Source of the DNA: Lepidodermella squamata
Taxonomy: Eukaryota > Gastrotricha
Reading direction: 5' to 3'
Length of the DNA: 64,000 nucleotides
NCBI GenBank assembly: GCA_047495785.1
Contig: JBLDXI010000010.1
Coordinates: 2,046,001-2,110,000, forward strand
Under the pieces are notes generated by a model, which saw nothing but the letters and a program-made list of their open reading frames with translations, had not been told where the DNA came from and did no database searches. Made by a program: the position numbers and the translations under genes. Shown in pieces: positions 40,708 to 53,071 of this stretch. How positions within the stretch are numbered: position 1 is the first letter of the stretch; every line of letters begins with the position of its first letter.

Positions 40708-41839
40708 ATCAATCAAAAAGCAAAATGGCCAATTTCAACCAATTTTTTCAGGACAATGTTGCGATCTGATGACGTCTGTGTGACAAAACTTGACACCATG
40801 CTATCTCGTCAAATAAAACCGATAAAAATATGCGAATTTTTCGCATAATTAATACCCGTCATTATTAACAACGCAAAAAACACCTCAATTAATAAAAAAT
40901 CGCTGAATTTTTGACATTTTATTACTTTGCAGTATCGTTTCATTGTTATATACGCAATGTCACTGTGAGATTTTTTCCGAAAAAATTGAAGACAAAAAAA
41001 TTGTTGCAGATATAATAATAATAAGAATAATAATAACGTTATAACAAAGTTGACGGTCGAAACAATAATTTGTTTAGTAATAAGCACGCAGAAAATTAAG
41101 ATGGAGATGCGATCTCAAGTCACAACATTATTCGGCCAATAAAAAGACATTCACACGCGTTGTAAAAGGATGATTCATCGTTATTATGTTATAACACATC
41201 ATAATACCGTATTATTAAGTAGTTGCTATAATACCGCATCAAACAAAACACAGCGTGCTGTTATAATACCAGGTATTTTTTCTAGAAAAAAAACATTCAA
41301 CTATATTTTCTAATATTTATCGAGAATAAAAATTCGAGAGAAGGAGATTTCAAGGCGTTGATTGCAGTGCGGTTGTAAAAGGCGATTAATCGAGATTTTC
41401 ATTTTGATTACAAATTATCGGCCAGATCAGAGAAAAGCGAAAAAAAATTACCCTCATCGAATTATGGAGTAATAATTTTCTCACGTAAAATTGCCATAGA
41501 AATGCGCTAATTCAAAGCGAATTTCCCACATCCGTCGGAAAATTATTTACAAAGAAAAGACTTTTCAATAATTTAAGGTGATGAATTCAATATCTTTATT
41601 CGCAGAGTGAGAAGAACTTTCATTTGAAATTTGGAAAAAATCTTTACAAATTCGAAATTTTTTCGACTTCTCACTCCATGATTTCAATTTTTCAAGGGAA
41701 ATTATTTGAGAGATGATTGGAATATTTCCCTTGAAAAATCGATTTTTTTTTTAGCGAATTTGTGAAATTATTCAATAATTATATTTATAGCCGACGATTA
41801 ATTGAGATTATTTTGTTATATTACGTAATAATTGGTACA
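40708..41839. other. Intergenic, AT-rich
   Basis: No gene is supported; simple ATAATA and GTTATAAC-type sequence is frequent. The part near 41840 is the 3' UTR side of the minus-strand NK2 gene. Confidence 0.4.
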
Positions 41840-44239
41840 CTACCACCACGGCCGCGTTTGCGCCGAAGCAGCGAGGGCTTGTTGCGTTTTCAGCAAGTGC
41901 GCCGCCGTAGCCATGGCGGCGGACGAGGGCGCGTTGCCGTAGAGCGAGCCGGCCATGCACGCGTTGGCGGCCGCGTTCGCGTACTGCTGTGCGGCCGAGG
42001 CGTTGGGCGTCGACGAGAGCGCGGCGCCGTAGCCGGCCGCCGCTGCTTGGTACGCCGACGCGCCGACGGAGAAGTGGGAGCCGAAGCCGGACGACGCGAA
42101 CGGATTGCCCGCAAACGGGTTAAGAGCAGCCGAGAAATCCTAGAAAATATAAAAAAAATAATTAGAAAATTTTTTGAAAAATAATTAAGGAAGGCGACAT
42201 AAAATTTGAATATTCAAATGACCTAATTATTCAACAAATTCTCAAAATCCGAATTTCGGTTGTAGATTAGGAAATTTGAACCTTGTCGAACCTTTACTAT
42301 GACTGTTCCAAGTTCACGTCCTAATTTTCGGGTTCCAGCACTAGAATTTTCAAAAATTTTATGGGGCTTCTACTTTCTTGTTCTTCTTTAATTTTTACTA
42401 GGACGCATAAAGTTGGGGGAACTGAAAATTTTTAAAACACAAAGTCACGAAAATTTGAAGCTAAAAAGGCTCAAATCTGGCACTGGAACGTTAAATGGGC
42501 AGAAAGCTATAATGGTTATGTTGTTAAAAATCAAGCAAAGCAATAAAAAATACTCGACAATTCAGAATTTTTCGAATTGATAGTATAACGTGAAATTAAA
42601 AAAAATTTGAAAAAATTAAAATTAAAATTAAAATCAATTGAAATTTAGGGAAATTCAAATGAAATTCGCTGTAATTAATTTTTGAAAATTTCAAATCGAA
42701 ATTCAACAAATTTTTGAATTTTGAAATTTTTGAAAATTTTTAAAATTGTTTAAAACAATGTTGGTAAAAAAATGAAAAATAGGCCGAACGTACATCTTGT
42801 CCCTTTTGCCCGCAAGACGGTAGTCCTAGCGAATGAGCAAGACCAGCCGCCGCCGCAGCCGCCGCCATACTTGACCCCATCGACTTGCCGTCACGCACCA
42901 GCACCGGAACGGCGACCCTGCGCGGCGACGGCAGCGGTGCCAAGTCGAGGCCCTTCTCCTGGCGCGCCTTCTTTAACTTGTAGCGATGGTTCTGAAACCA
43001 GATCTTCACCTGCGTCGGCGTCAGGTTGATAATCGACGCGAGGTGCTCCCGCTCGGGCGCCGACAGGTACCGCTGTTGTCGGAACCGCCGCTCCAGTTCA
43101 TAAGTCTGCGACTTGGTAAACAAAACTCGCCGCTTTCTCTTTAATATTGAATCGAAAAACAAACAATCAGTATAGGAATTAAAGGATTAGCAATTGTTGA
43201 CTCACCTTTTTCGGCGCGTCGCCAGACCCAGGTTTGTTCTGGTCACCCTCCTCGCCCGTCTTCGACTCATCATCCGAGCCGCTCATCAGCTCGTCATCAT
43301 CGTCCAGCATATCATCATCCGCGTCCTTATTATTCGCCGCCTTATTTTTATGGCCACCCTCTGTGCTGTTATCTAAGGACGAGGCGCCGCTGACTGGGGT
43401 CGCTTGCTGTTGGCCCTGTGCCAAATGCTGGCCGAGAAAGTTGTTTGGCCCTGAAAACGCGTCCGAGCCTGACGTTGGCGTTGACGCGGCGCCGAAACCA
43501 CCGAGGCGTGACGAGCCGTTCGACGAGGCCGAAGATGATTTATTGCCGTTTCCGGTGGCTGTCGACGCTGAGACGGGCGACAGGTAGCAGCTGGGCGTGG
43601 TTTGCTGCGGGGTCGCATCGAAACCAGTCGCGGTTCCGAATTGGTACCCGGCGGCCGCGGATGAGCCGAAATTTGCGGTACCAGCCGGGGATTGGTAAAA
43701 TGACGACAAATCTATAGGAAAATTAGAAGGATTAAAATATGATCTATGAATTTTTCAGAATATTTTGAAATACAATTTTAATGTAAATTCGAAAAATTTC
43801 AGGATTTTTCAAATTTGGTCATTAATTTTGAAATGTATTTTTTTTTTAATTTCCTCAACCGAAAAAAGTTTAAAGTGAAACGGCCGTTTATCAAACTTGA
43901 TGGTGAGATAAACCGGAGGTCGAAATTTTCCAGCAAAAATTTTTCTTGCTTGCCTTGTGAGCCGTTGAAGAGCGCTTTCGACATGACATCCTGAACGAAA
44001 TCGGAATGGCCGAAACCGGCCAGGATGTTTCGCATCGAGAAGTTGTTGTTATTGCCGCTCGTCACGTTTGATTGCTGTTGGCTGGGCGCTTTCACCTGCA
44101 CGCTCGAACTGCCGCTGCCTGGCGACGCCGCGTTGGCCGAGGCGGCGGCCGAAACCGCGGCCAGGGCGGACGAGGCGCTGATGAACGGCGCCTGGTTAGC
44201 GCCGAATATGTTGAAATTGCTTTGCAATTGGTCCATCAT
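41840..44239 (-). CDS. vnd/Nkx2-2: NK2.2/vnd-type homeobox transcription factor
   Basis: Four exons (43954-44239, 43206-43711, 42794-43138, 41840-42139) join in phase to 478 residues. Exon 1 carries the TN/EH1-like repressor motif ([10 protein letters not shown]). Exon 2 is Ser/Gly-rich and ends in an acidic block ([20 protein letters not shown]). Exon 3 holds the homeodomain from [20 protein letters not shown] through HLTP-type helix 2 to [11 protein letters not shown]; the Tyr in NHRY (position 54) is the NK2-class hallmark. Next comes the NK2-specific domain [15 protein letters not shown]. Exon 4 is Ala-rich and ends RPWW. The homeodomain and NK2-SD favour the vnd/Nkx2-2 branch over Nkx2-1. 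In animals this gene patterns the ventral nerve cord. The first intron uses a GC donor (GCAAGC) with an AG acceptor. Confidence 0.9.
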
Positions 44240-47200
44240 CTCGCTGGTTTTGATAACCGTTGATTAAACTGTCTAACTCAAAAATGGAAGAAATTAATCA
44301 TGAAAAGCAGAGAAAGTTCGTGTAATTTTAAAATTAGCAGGATTATCGGGAAAATAAAATCTACTCCCGGCAGGTGGAAAATCTGGGAAATATGACCGCT
44401 AGATGAGGCTCTTTGATCGCAAGTTGATCAATGCTAATCAAAACGAGACTTATCCCGGATCACTAACAGGGACAATCAAAATCAGGTCAAAATTAGGTCT
44501 GATATTAGGATAACGAAGCCAATTCGTCCCTTCAAATTGAAGAGGAGTGAAAATTGTGGTTCCTATTTGAATAAAGAATACTCCTCATATTCGCATTGCT
44601 TTTCTGCCTTTTCTTCCTTTTCTGCCATCACGCAAATTCGGAAAAACAGGAAAATCCAAAATAACATTCTAGACTAGGATCAAACTGGGATCAATCTCGA
44701 ATCATATCTAGATTAAACTTCGATCAAACGAGGTCTTCTAAATTGATGATTTCTCTCATTTCCACATTCCTATGTTGAAAGATCATATTGGTATAAAAAA
44801 TTGATCCAAGTTTGATCTCGACGGCGCTTGCTTTTGGGAAGAAAGCACAACTCCGAATGGGAGAAATCACAGCGCGATCAAACTCGGATCAATAATTATT
44901 GAAGATAGCAATAATAGAAGTTACGTAAAAAATTATTCATGTGGAATGAATAATTAGGTGAGTATAGCGGCGGCTTATCTCTTCTTCACCAAGTAGGTAA
45001 GTGAGTTTTATTCCGCTTGATTAGCAAGAGAGCGCGCGCTCTAGATACATACTAGTTGTAGGGTGACACGAAAATTTATTGGAGCTGATACCTCGTTATT
45101 AATAAAAGTGGAGTGGAGTGGAATGATGATTTTGAAGAAAATCTCGAGCCCTCTCGTAGCCGTCTCGAGACTGAATAGCGCGCGCGCAATGAACAGCAGC
45201 AGCCGAGCAACGGCGGCCAAATGTGCGCGCACGCTGATTGGCCAGCGACTGCGCGACCTCGCGCGCTCATTGGTCGGCCGCGCTAAGCCACGTTGGCACG
45301 CCGCCCCTGGCCGTGCGCGGAATGATGAGCCGCAGCTAAGACGCCGGCGTCGTCGGAACCACCGCTTTTAAGTGCGCCGTCTCATGATGCTGAAGATAAT
45401 AATAGCCGAACAATAACAACAATCGGATGCCGATGGCTTCGATAAACAGGGCGGCTGGTGAGCGCGGGAAATGAATCAAGGCCAATTTCCGCAGTCGATG
45501 TCTGTAAAATTCGATGATTTCCTATAAACAGATACGTAGAGAGGAGACTCTTGATTCACGGGCCATTGAGATAAGATGCGCGTCGACTTGTATTATTATT
45601 ATTGTGGGTCACACACAGGTATGTAGTGCGAGGGGGCCCGGGCGCCGTTTTCGCGCGTTCACCGTCTTAATTATCAACTTTTGTGCGCTGGTGTGCGTGA
45701 TCGGCACAAAAGACGCGCGCAGACGCAATTAACGTGAGCCCCTTGAAGCCGCTCGACGGCTCGAGGGCCGGCTATAATGCGCGCGGACGTGTTCGATAAT
45801 AATATTTTTACCAAAACCGAGGTTGAAAAGGTGTCGCGCGCGTTACACTCGGCTTTCAGACCAGCAATGAAAATTATTATTATACCAACCTGCCTGCCTG
45901 CCTGCCTATAACATTTCAACCGTATTTGACACTTTTTCTTATCATCATCATCTTCATCATCATGATGTCGCGACCTATACTGGTCGTAAAATGCGCGCGC
46001 CATAAAAAGGCCAACAACGCCTCTCAAGTGCGCGCGTGTTGTTTTAATTTGAAAATGAACAAGGCCATCGTGTCGCTTGCTCGCTTGCGAAAGTGAAATA
46101 AAAAATAATCGTAATAAAAAATAGCAGCAGAGCCTCAACAACGATCCGATTACGGTCGTTATTTCGCTCTCAAGAGTGATAGTTGGACTAAGAACAATAA
46201 TAAAAATAATTCCAATTATTGCTACCTGTTGTTGTAACGTGCCTGCCTCGAGTGTTTTGTATGCACCCTGCCGAAGAAAACATCAAAGACGCGGCTTTGT
46301 TGGAATGGGTATTAGTATTTTTTTGTACGCTTGGCTGATTGTTATTACGCGGATAATTCGCGGCTAATCATCAAGTGCATTGACAAGAAAATTATGCCAA
46401 GATTTTGATGTGAAATTTTAAAACGGCGATGACTTTAATGTCAGGTGCATCTCGACGCTCGATTGCTCGTAATGGTGCTTGACCGACAAAAAATGTGTCA
46501 CGAATTACATCAGCTATTCATTTATTCACTGCTTGACGGTTAATTTGAGCTAAAAATACCGGAAATAGGTCATTCGATAAAATTTTACGAAATTTGCTGA
46601 AAAATGATGAATAATAACCGGAAAAATGCAAAAAATATTTAATAAACGTTAGACTAATTTTGAAACTGAAAAATGTACCGATATTTTAATCAAAAAATTT
46701 CAAAAATGATGGGCCTTCAAAATTGGAATTTTTCTAACCAATTTAATAATTCAATTTATTAATTTTTATAATTTATTAGCAATTTTTTATTTAATTCGGG
46801 CAAAAAATGGGAAAATGGGAAATTAATATATTTTTATCTTTTTTATAATTTTATTTTTAACATTTTCTATTCCGTTCTGAATACACGCAACTGTTTAGTT
46901 CATTTGTTACTATTTTTAAATTTGTCTTAATTTTTTATCAGTTTTTGACCTTTCGGCATGAATCTCGAGACGAATTTATAGTGAGTAGTGCGTTTTGAGC
47001 CGCTCTTCTCGCCAACAATCAAGTAATTGAGGCCCCCGCTCTCGTCTCGTTGTGAACACCTTGCCTTGCTGTATTTGAAAACGGCGCGTCGATGGGAACA
47101 CGCACTCGAACACATCGCCGCCACCTGCTAGAAGCATCTCAAGGCGACTGGGACACGCCGCCTCGGTTTCGCCTCGGCGCCGTAATGACGCCATTAGCGT

Positions 47201-50200
47201 CGAGAGCGCGCACTCACTCGATCGAACGAACGTGACGCCTTCGCCTCGCCATCGATATAATATACGCAAATATAACTGATGATATATCGATGACTCATTA
47301 CCGCGTTGTGACAACACGCTCTTGACAAAGCTGTTTGTCAACAAACAGAGAGAGAGAGCGGGAGTACCTGTATAACGGGGCAGCGATGACGCCGCGCCAG
47401 GTTTCGAGTGCGCCCGCCTCGGCCAAAAGGCCGTTTCGGGTTCGGCAACCGGGCGCGCGCGACTGGGCGAAAACGGGCGCGCACGCGATTGATACGGCGA
47501 GCGACGACAGGGCGCTGGTTAATTGGTTTCAGTAATAACGTACGCTGGTGGGAACGCGCGACAAGTGCGCGACAAGTCACGCGAGTCTATTACACCCATC
47601 CTATATACTTATTATAGCTATGCAGCGACAGGGCTCGCGCGAGTGCAACGGTAAATTTCGGCTGGAGGTGTCAAAATCTGAGATACTTATAGCGACAGGG
47701 TGACACAAAACGTAAGAAATGAGAAAACCAGGTAGGAAATTTTAAAATCACGCGATAATGCGATGGCGCGCGAAAATCGTAAAAAAATCGAACAACTATG
47801 TCGCGTCTCCACTACGAAATATTTTCCCAACAAATTAGCGCGAAAAATTCTTTCAAACTAAAAATAAGCTTTTAAATAATAAAATCAGAATTTTTATCAA
47901 CATCAACTACCTTTTTGGTACGTATAAAGATTTCAGTTATTCTCCCAAATAAATATTCCAAATTTTCCTGATTAGGATCCCAATCGATTAGGATCCCCAG
48001 CGCAAAATGACTGAAGAGAAAGGAGATTGGGAATAACTTGGTAATTCTGAATAAATTATCCTGTTTTTCGAATAAATTTTCGAACAATTTTTCCGGCCAG
48101 CCGAGATGTGATTTGAGGTATAATAAAGGCTCGGATCTCCTTCTTCCTAAACAAAAAAATGTAGATTCCTTTCTCGACGATTTTCAAGAAATTTCCTTGT
48201 ATTTTTCTTTCGAATTTTTCACTTTTCCCCGAAAAAAGAACGATAAAAATTACAATATTCCAAATTACGAGTTCAAAAGATGATTCAAAAGTGTAAGAGA
48301 CACATCGAACCTCGAATTGATAGGAAAGGTAAGGATATAGGCAACAAAAAATAAGGAATTCCCAAAATTACCAAAAAGCGTAATTTTGACTCAAGAATCA
48401 GAGTTCGTACCTTTCCTCATTATCTCATTTCCCTCAATTGTTTTATTATTGCCGATTTTCTCTTTAATTTCCGAAATAATTTCTTTCAATATTTTTCGTC
48501 TGAAAAATGGGATGATTTTTTTTCATATTTGCAATATTTCTATTCATTTTCTTCAGTATTGAGGACACCTGTTGTATGATAAGAATTCCATACTCGAAAT
48601 AGGAGATGGAACAAGAGAGCACCTAAGGATGGGTCACTTGGGTCGTTATCAGCATAATAATCACCGTCAATTGTTTAGCCGATGATGACTTTCGAGGCAC
48701 GCGTGTTATAGCGAAAGAGCTAATTAATTACGCGACTTATTATTATTATTATCATTATTATTATAATTATCAAGGGCACGCGCCAAGCGGCCAGATACCA
48801 TAGCGCAATAATTCTAGGATAAACACAAATTTCCGGGCCGATTATCGCGTCAAGTATTTGCCGACGAGGAGGTGGATCGCGGGAAAAGCGGCGGCTTAAG
48901 AGCTGCGCAAACGCGCCGTCAAAGCGCGGGACGCACAGCATCGCAAACATATCATATAGCAGCAGCCAGGAAAATCATCACCGACCGCATACCTACTGTG
49001 TTTATGTACATGGATATGCTATCGTGTTCAACAAACACATCAAGGACTACTTGCTGGGCGCCTTTCGATGACGATGGCGCTGCGTCTTTGTGCGCGCGAC
49101 CCGCCGTTGTAGTCCCGCGCGCAATTAGCCGCGCGCGCGCCCGTATATAATGGCGCACTTGAGCGCGCGCACCTGAAGCGCTTCTTGTTAATTGATGATG
49201 ATGCCTAGGCATGTAATAAAACGCGAACCCATTTTCGGTGAAAGCGGCTGCACTCGAATCTCATTTTTACACAGGGCTTCTCTTCATCGATGATGAGCGA
49301 TGCATTGCTGTTGTAGGTAGTGTTAATTATCAAAGCGGTTCCAGAGTGGTACCGATAAGTGGCGCCCATTAGCCGTTTGTCTCAAATAAATTGTTACATG
49401 CGTCCGTTGATGAAATTCTTGAAATAGGCTTCACCTAGTTTCAATTTTGACCCCGATGGCGAGAACATATATGCAAACCCTGAAAAATGTTAAAATTCGA
49501 AAATTTCTCGAGCCAGAAAATTGAATAAATAAAAATGATACTTGAGATTCCGGTGAGATAAAAGAAATTCGAACAAGCTGAGCCGTACCTTTTTTATTAT
49601 CTCTCCTCAACATATTGTGAAAATGTCTTCGAATTTCGCATCTGGTACCGAAATAAATCCTGATAATTAAAAGAGAAGCTTCGAAATGTGAATATATCTA
49701 GAGCACCCCGCCCTAATTTCGGCCGCTTTTCAAGTTTTTCCTACTTTGCCAGCCAGGAGCCAGGTGAATTTTTAAAAAATATTCAGCAAAAGCAGAATTA
49801 AAGAGGAGTTCTTAGGGTATCGAATGCCGCTTTCCGCAAGTCCGGTCGAAGTTGCTAGCACTCGCACCGTTACTACTACTAACCGAAACTACGGCACTGC
49901 TACGGCTACCGCTACGGCGAGCCATTTCGGCGCCGTAGCGTTTTAAAAATTCGCCCAGATTTGATATTTGCGAAATCTAACCAAACAGCATAGCATAAAT
50001 CGAGGACCTAAATACGAGCGGGACATGAAAGGTCACGTGAACGGTGAAAAAAACCAGGTAGCTGCAAGAGATAGCAGTTTTCTTGTAGATCACGCGTTAA
50101 AAGTTTCACAAAACGAAATAATGTAGTGATCACTGTTCCCTGCGGTCCATGGGATCCCAGCTGTTAGTTGCCCGCCTTTCACCACCTGGTCACCATGGGT

Positions 50201-50599
50201 TCCCAAAATTCCCCATAACATAGCATTCTGGCTGATTTTAGAGTAGGGTTTCCCGCCTGATTTCACTTGTTCCGTAGACCCAATTTCCCGAATCACGTTG
50301 TAAATGATTTTCTATAAAACTTATTGTTTGTATAAATGTCATTGCAATTAGTATTTAGCGCACCTACTACTTGGGAAACATCCGATTTACATTCAGCCGA
50401 TGATACTCAGCTGGATACAGCTCTGCCGTAGCGCTATCGTATTTGTGTTATTTTTGTGCTACCATTTTCGTATAATGACGATTTTACCTTGATTTGTGGC
50501 TAATTTTTTAGTCACCCAGACACCCGGCCGGAATTAGGGAACGGGGTGCCCTAATTTCGGCCGCCTCATCCAGGTACACTAATACTACAAGTTTGGTAT
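44240..50599. other. Large gene-free region upstream of vnd with CpG-rich patches
   Basis: No supported gene on either strand over about 6.3 kb. GC- and CpG-rich patches with many GCGCGC runs lie at about 45170-45370, 45640-45850, 47000-47560 and 48760-49210, alternating with AT-rich DNA. Short simple repeats occur: CCTGCCTGC (about 45888), CAT repeats (about 45944) and TTATTATTA (about 48737). Open frames in the CpG-rich patches are arginine-rich composition artefacts. The region is the natural place for regulatory DNA of the developmental gene. Confidence 0.5.
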
Positions 50600-51012
50600 C
50601 GTTAGATTTGTCTCATAATAATACGCCGGCCCTTTCTCCTAGCATTAGGCACTTGACGTTACGTTCGCTGAAACTCTCATAGGCGCGGTACACCAGTCGA
50701 TGTGCTGTTGATCAAACGGTGTTGCAAAAGTCCGGCCAAGCCTTTTCTTCAATTCCACCATAGCAACAAGATCTTTCCACTTGGCAGCGTACTTCACTTT
50801 CTTCAAAGTGAATTCGATGATCTCAGATTTTGAGAAATGGCCACGCAGCAGCTTTATGTTGTGCGACTGATCTGGGGAAGCCAGAACATTTTCACCGGAA
50901 GCCGATCTCTACCGTAGTTCTACCGTAGTTCTTACCGTAGCCTTACCGTAGTGAGTACGGTAAAAGCTACGGTACCGTACTCTACGGTACCGCAGTGGGA
51001 AAATGAAAAAAG

Positions 51013-51102
51013 GATGGTTGGTGATGAGCTTTGAACCCTCAATCCTTAATCACCATCTCCTACGAAGACAGGCACTCTTTCCACTGAGCCATTGGCTGTC
51101 AT
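51013..51102 (-). tRNA. tRNA-like sequence (probable SINE/tRNA remnant)
   Basis: The minus strand has an A box (TGGCTCAGTGGAAAGAG) and a B box (GGGTTCAAAGC) about 50 nt apart. The anticodon and variable regions do not fold cleanly, so it is probably a tRNA-derived relic carried within the inserted element. Confidence 0.4.
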
Positions 51103-51256
51103 ATAATATTGGTCATTTTTTGCGCTTATGTAGGAATTTTTTGGGTTGTTAACTTTTGTTACTTTGGCTAAGTTGCAGCATTGGCAACTTGGTAGGATTG
51201 GTAACATTGGTAACTATTGTTGCGCAATCAATAGCTGCCACATGTTGCAGCTAGTA

Positions 51257-51439
51257 AAACGCTAGTTTTTCGAAAAAGCTATCATGCACAATTTTGGAAA
51301 CGCTAGTTTTTCGAAAAGGCTATCATGCACAATTTTGGAAACGCTAGTTTTTCGAAAAAGCTATCATGCACAATTTTGGAAACGCTAGTTTTTCGAAAAA
51401 GCTATCATGCACAATTTTGGAAACGCTAGTTTTTCGAAA
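51257..51439. repeat. 41-bp minisatellite, four full units plus a partial
   Basis: Units start AAACGCTAGTTTTTCGAAAA at 51257, 51298, 51339 and 51380 with almost no differences. A fifth, broken off after about 19 bp, begins at 51421. It lies inside the 753-bp inverted-repeat element. Confidence 0.9.
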
Positions 51440-53071
51440 GTGTCCCATGAGTGGTTTTCACGCGTTAGTTTTTTGAAAGTTAGCTTTTAGAATTTTAGTT
51501 TCCAAACAAGACAGTTTTCGAAAAATAAATTTCTAGTTTTCCAGAGAAGTAAGTTTCCATCGGAAAACTACGGTACCGTAGAGCTTTACCGTAGATCTCC
51601 CGTAGTTTTACCGTAGTTCTACCGTAGTGCTACGGTAGAACTACGGTAGAGATCGTATATAGCTGAACCTCGCCGATTTTTTCAACAAAATTAGTTCCTC
51701 CGATTTCATTTGACATTCCCAAAGTCTCGACGGTTGCGATGTTGGCTCGGTGATTGTCGCCGGTCAAGGCGTGTAGACGGATTCCGACGTCAGTTGCTTC
51801 TTGAGCGAGTTTTTCAATGATAGCAACTTGTAACTTGTGGTTCGTACTGCAAATGAAAATGAAGGCGACAGCAAACGCAAATTTGCCTGAGAACGACACT
51901 AACTGGAATAACAAACAAGACTTGGCTATCTCGCCCATTTGGTCTTGCAGCAAATGCGAAAATAGCTTTCCTCCATTCGGCCGACCAAACATGACATCCA
52001 GCTTGCCAACGTAAAACATAGCCTTCCGTGATGACATCTCATCCACTTGAATAACGCAATCGGTCGCACTCTGCTGATCTTTTTCCACAAACTGAAAATG
52101 CAGAAAACGAGTCAGTGGGACGGCTTGGTTCAAGCTAGAGAATACTTACATGTTTCATTATTACAAAAGACACACTGATGATGCCAGGTTCGACTGGTAT
52201 GCGCTGCAGCCAATTGAAAACAGTGCAAGGTACGTTATCATCGAACAGTTCTCGAAGAATGGAAAATGTAGCTCGCCCACACAAAGCCATTGCCACGAAA
52301 AATGCCTGCGATTCAGTATTATAACGTCGACCTTTGGGCTTGCGCGTTGAATTTAAGAGAGCATTTTCAAAGACGCGTAATCCTCGCTCTGGTAGCTTCG
52401 GGGCCGGCTCTTGATGCGTTTAGCTTTTGGGCAAGCCTTTCTTCTTTCCCTTTGTTGCAGTGTTATCAATTTACTACGCACTTCATCAATCGTATCACCA
52501 GGGCGACCTCTTTTTCGAGCTGGTATCGGGGTGTTCACAGACGGTGTTCAACTGCTGCTCATTTATTTTCAATTAAATAATCAAAAATCAATCCAAACGT
52601 TAACATACAGCTTTATTCCACTTCTCACTCCTTTCATTCGAAAACCAAAGCTTCAAGAAAGAGAAATCAACAACGTTCGATTAACTTAAGCTGATACTTG
52701 TAAGGGTAATTAATTGTATAATAGATTAATATTATAGGTACAAACAACAACAATCTCTCAATGCATATGACGTTTCACAACTGAAACATTAATTATACTG
52801 ATATCATTAGACAATAGACCATAAATACCGACCTACTATTGTTTGAGAGTGATTCTTGAATTTCCAGCATAAAATTAATATCAGAATAAAAGAAGTAGCG
52901 ACATCCTAACCCGCTTAGTGAAGCCTCCCGAGTAGTAGCGGGGAAATCATCATGAAACCCGCGTTGCATACTGTACAAGAAGTAGAGAAACACCGAACTC
53001 TTCACCGAATCTCAACGCAGAACTGGCTCGGAAGATTAAGGAATTCAATGCAGCGGCTCTCAGATCACTGT

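Larger units (their letters stand above)
50903..51655. mobile_element. 753-bp inverted-repeat element inserted in the P transposase
   Basis: The ends are a perfect inverted pair of at least 26 bp, beginning CGATCTCTACCGTAGTTC and ending in its inverse at 51655. Inside both ends are short TACCGTAG-type repeats. The centre holds a tRNA-like sequence and a 41-bp minisatellite. Transposase coding sequence continues on both sides, so this is a later insertion. Confidence 0.75.
50600..52538 (-). pseudogene. P-element-type transposase, decayed and interrupted
   Basis: Segments of a P-element/THAP9-like transposase read on the minus strand. There is a basic N-terminal part (52360-52538, ARKRGRPGDTIDEVRSKL). 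A second block (about 52140-52350, SQAFFVAMALCGRATFSILR) is one frame off. A 58-nt-range intron follows, then the RNase-H-like core (51656-52080, DCVIQVDEMSSRKAMFYVGK; LFQLVSFSGKFAFAVAFIF; LHALTGDNHRANIATVETLG). After the inserted 753-bp element it resumes at about 50640-50900 (SPDQSHNIKLLRG, then FDQQHIDWCTAPMRVSA) and meets a stop. An apparent one-base loss in an A run separates the first two parts. No THAP zinc finger was found. The element is dead. Confidence 0.7.

Noticed and set aside
41890-42184. Long frames on both strands over the last vnd exon
   Set aside because: They are shadows of the alanine-rich exon 4 of the homeobox gene, which is supported by phase and exon boundaries.
45888-45910. 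CRISPR-like or array repeat
   Set aside because: CCTGCCTGC is a plain microsatellite; no spacer structure exists anywhere in the window and the DNA is eukaryotic.
47338-47617. Overlapping open frames on both strands in GC-rich DNA
   Set aside because: Arginine- and alanine-rich products in several frames at once are expected from GCGCGC-rich composition; no domain, splice structure or start context.
50090-50296. Minus-strand 68-codon frame
   Set aside because: No similarity to P transposase or any domain, no splice context; probably chance.
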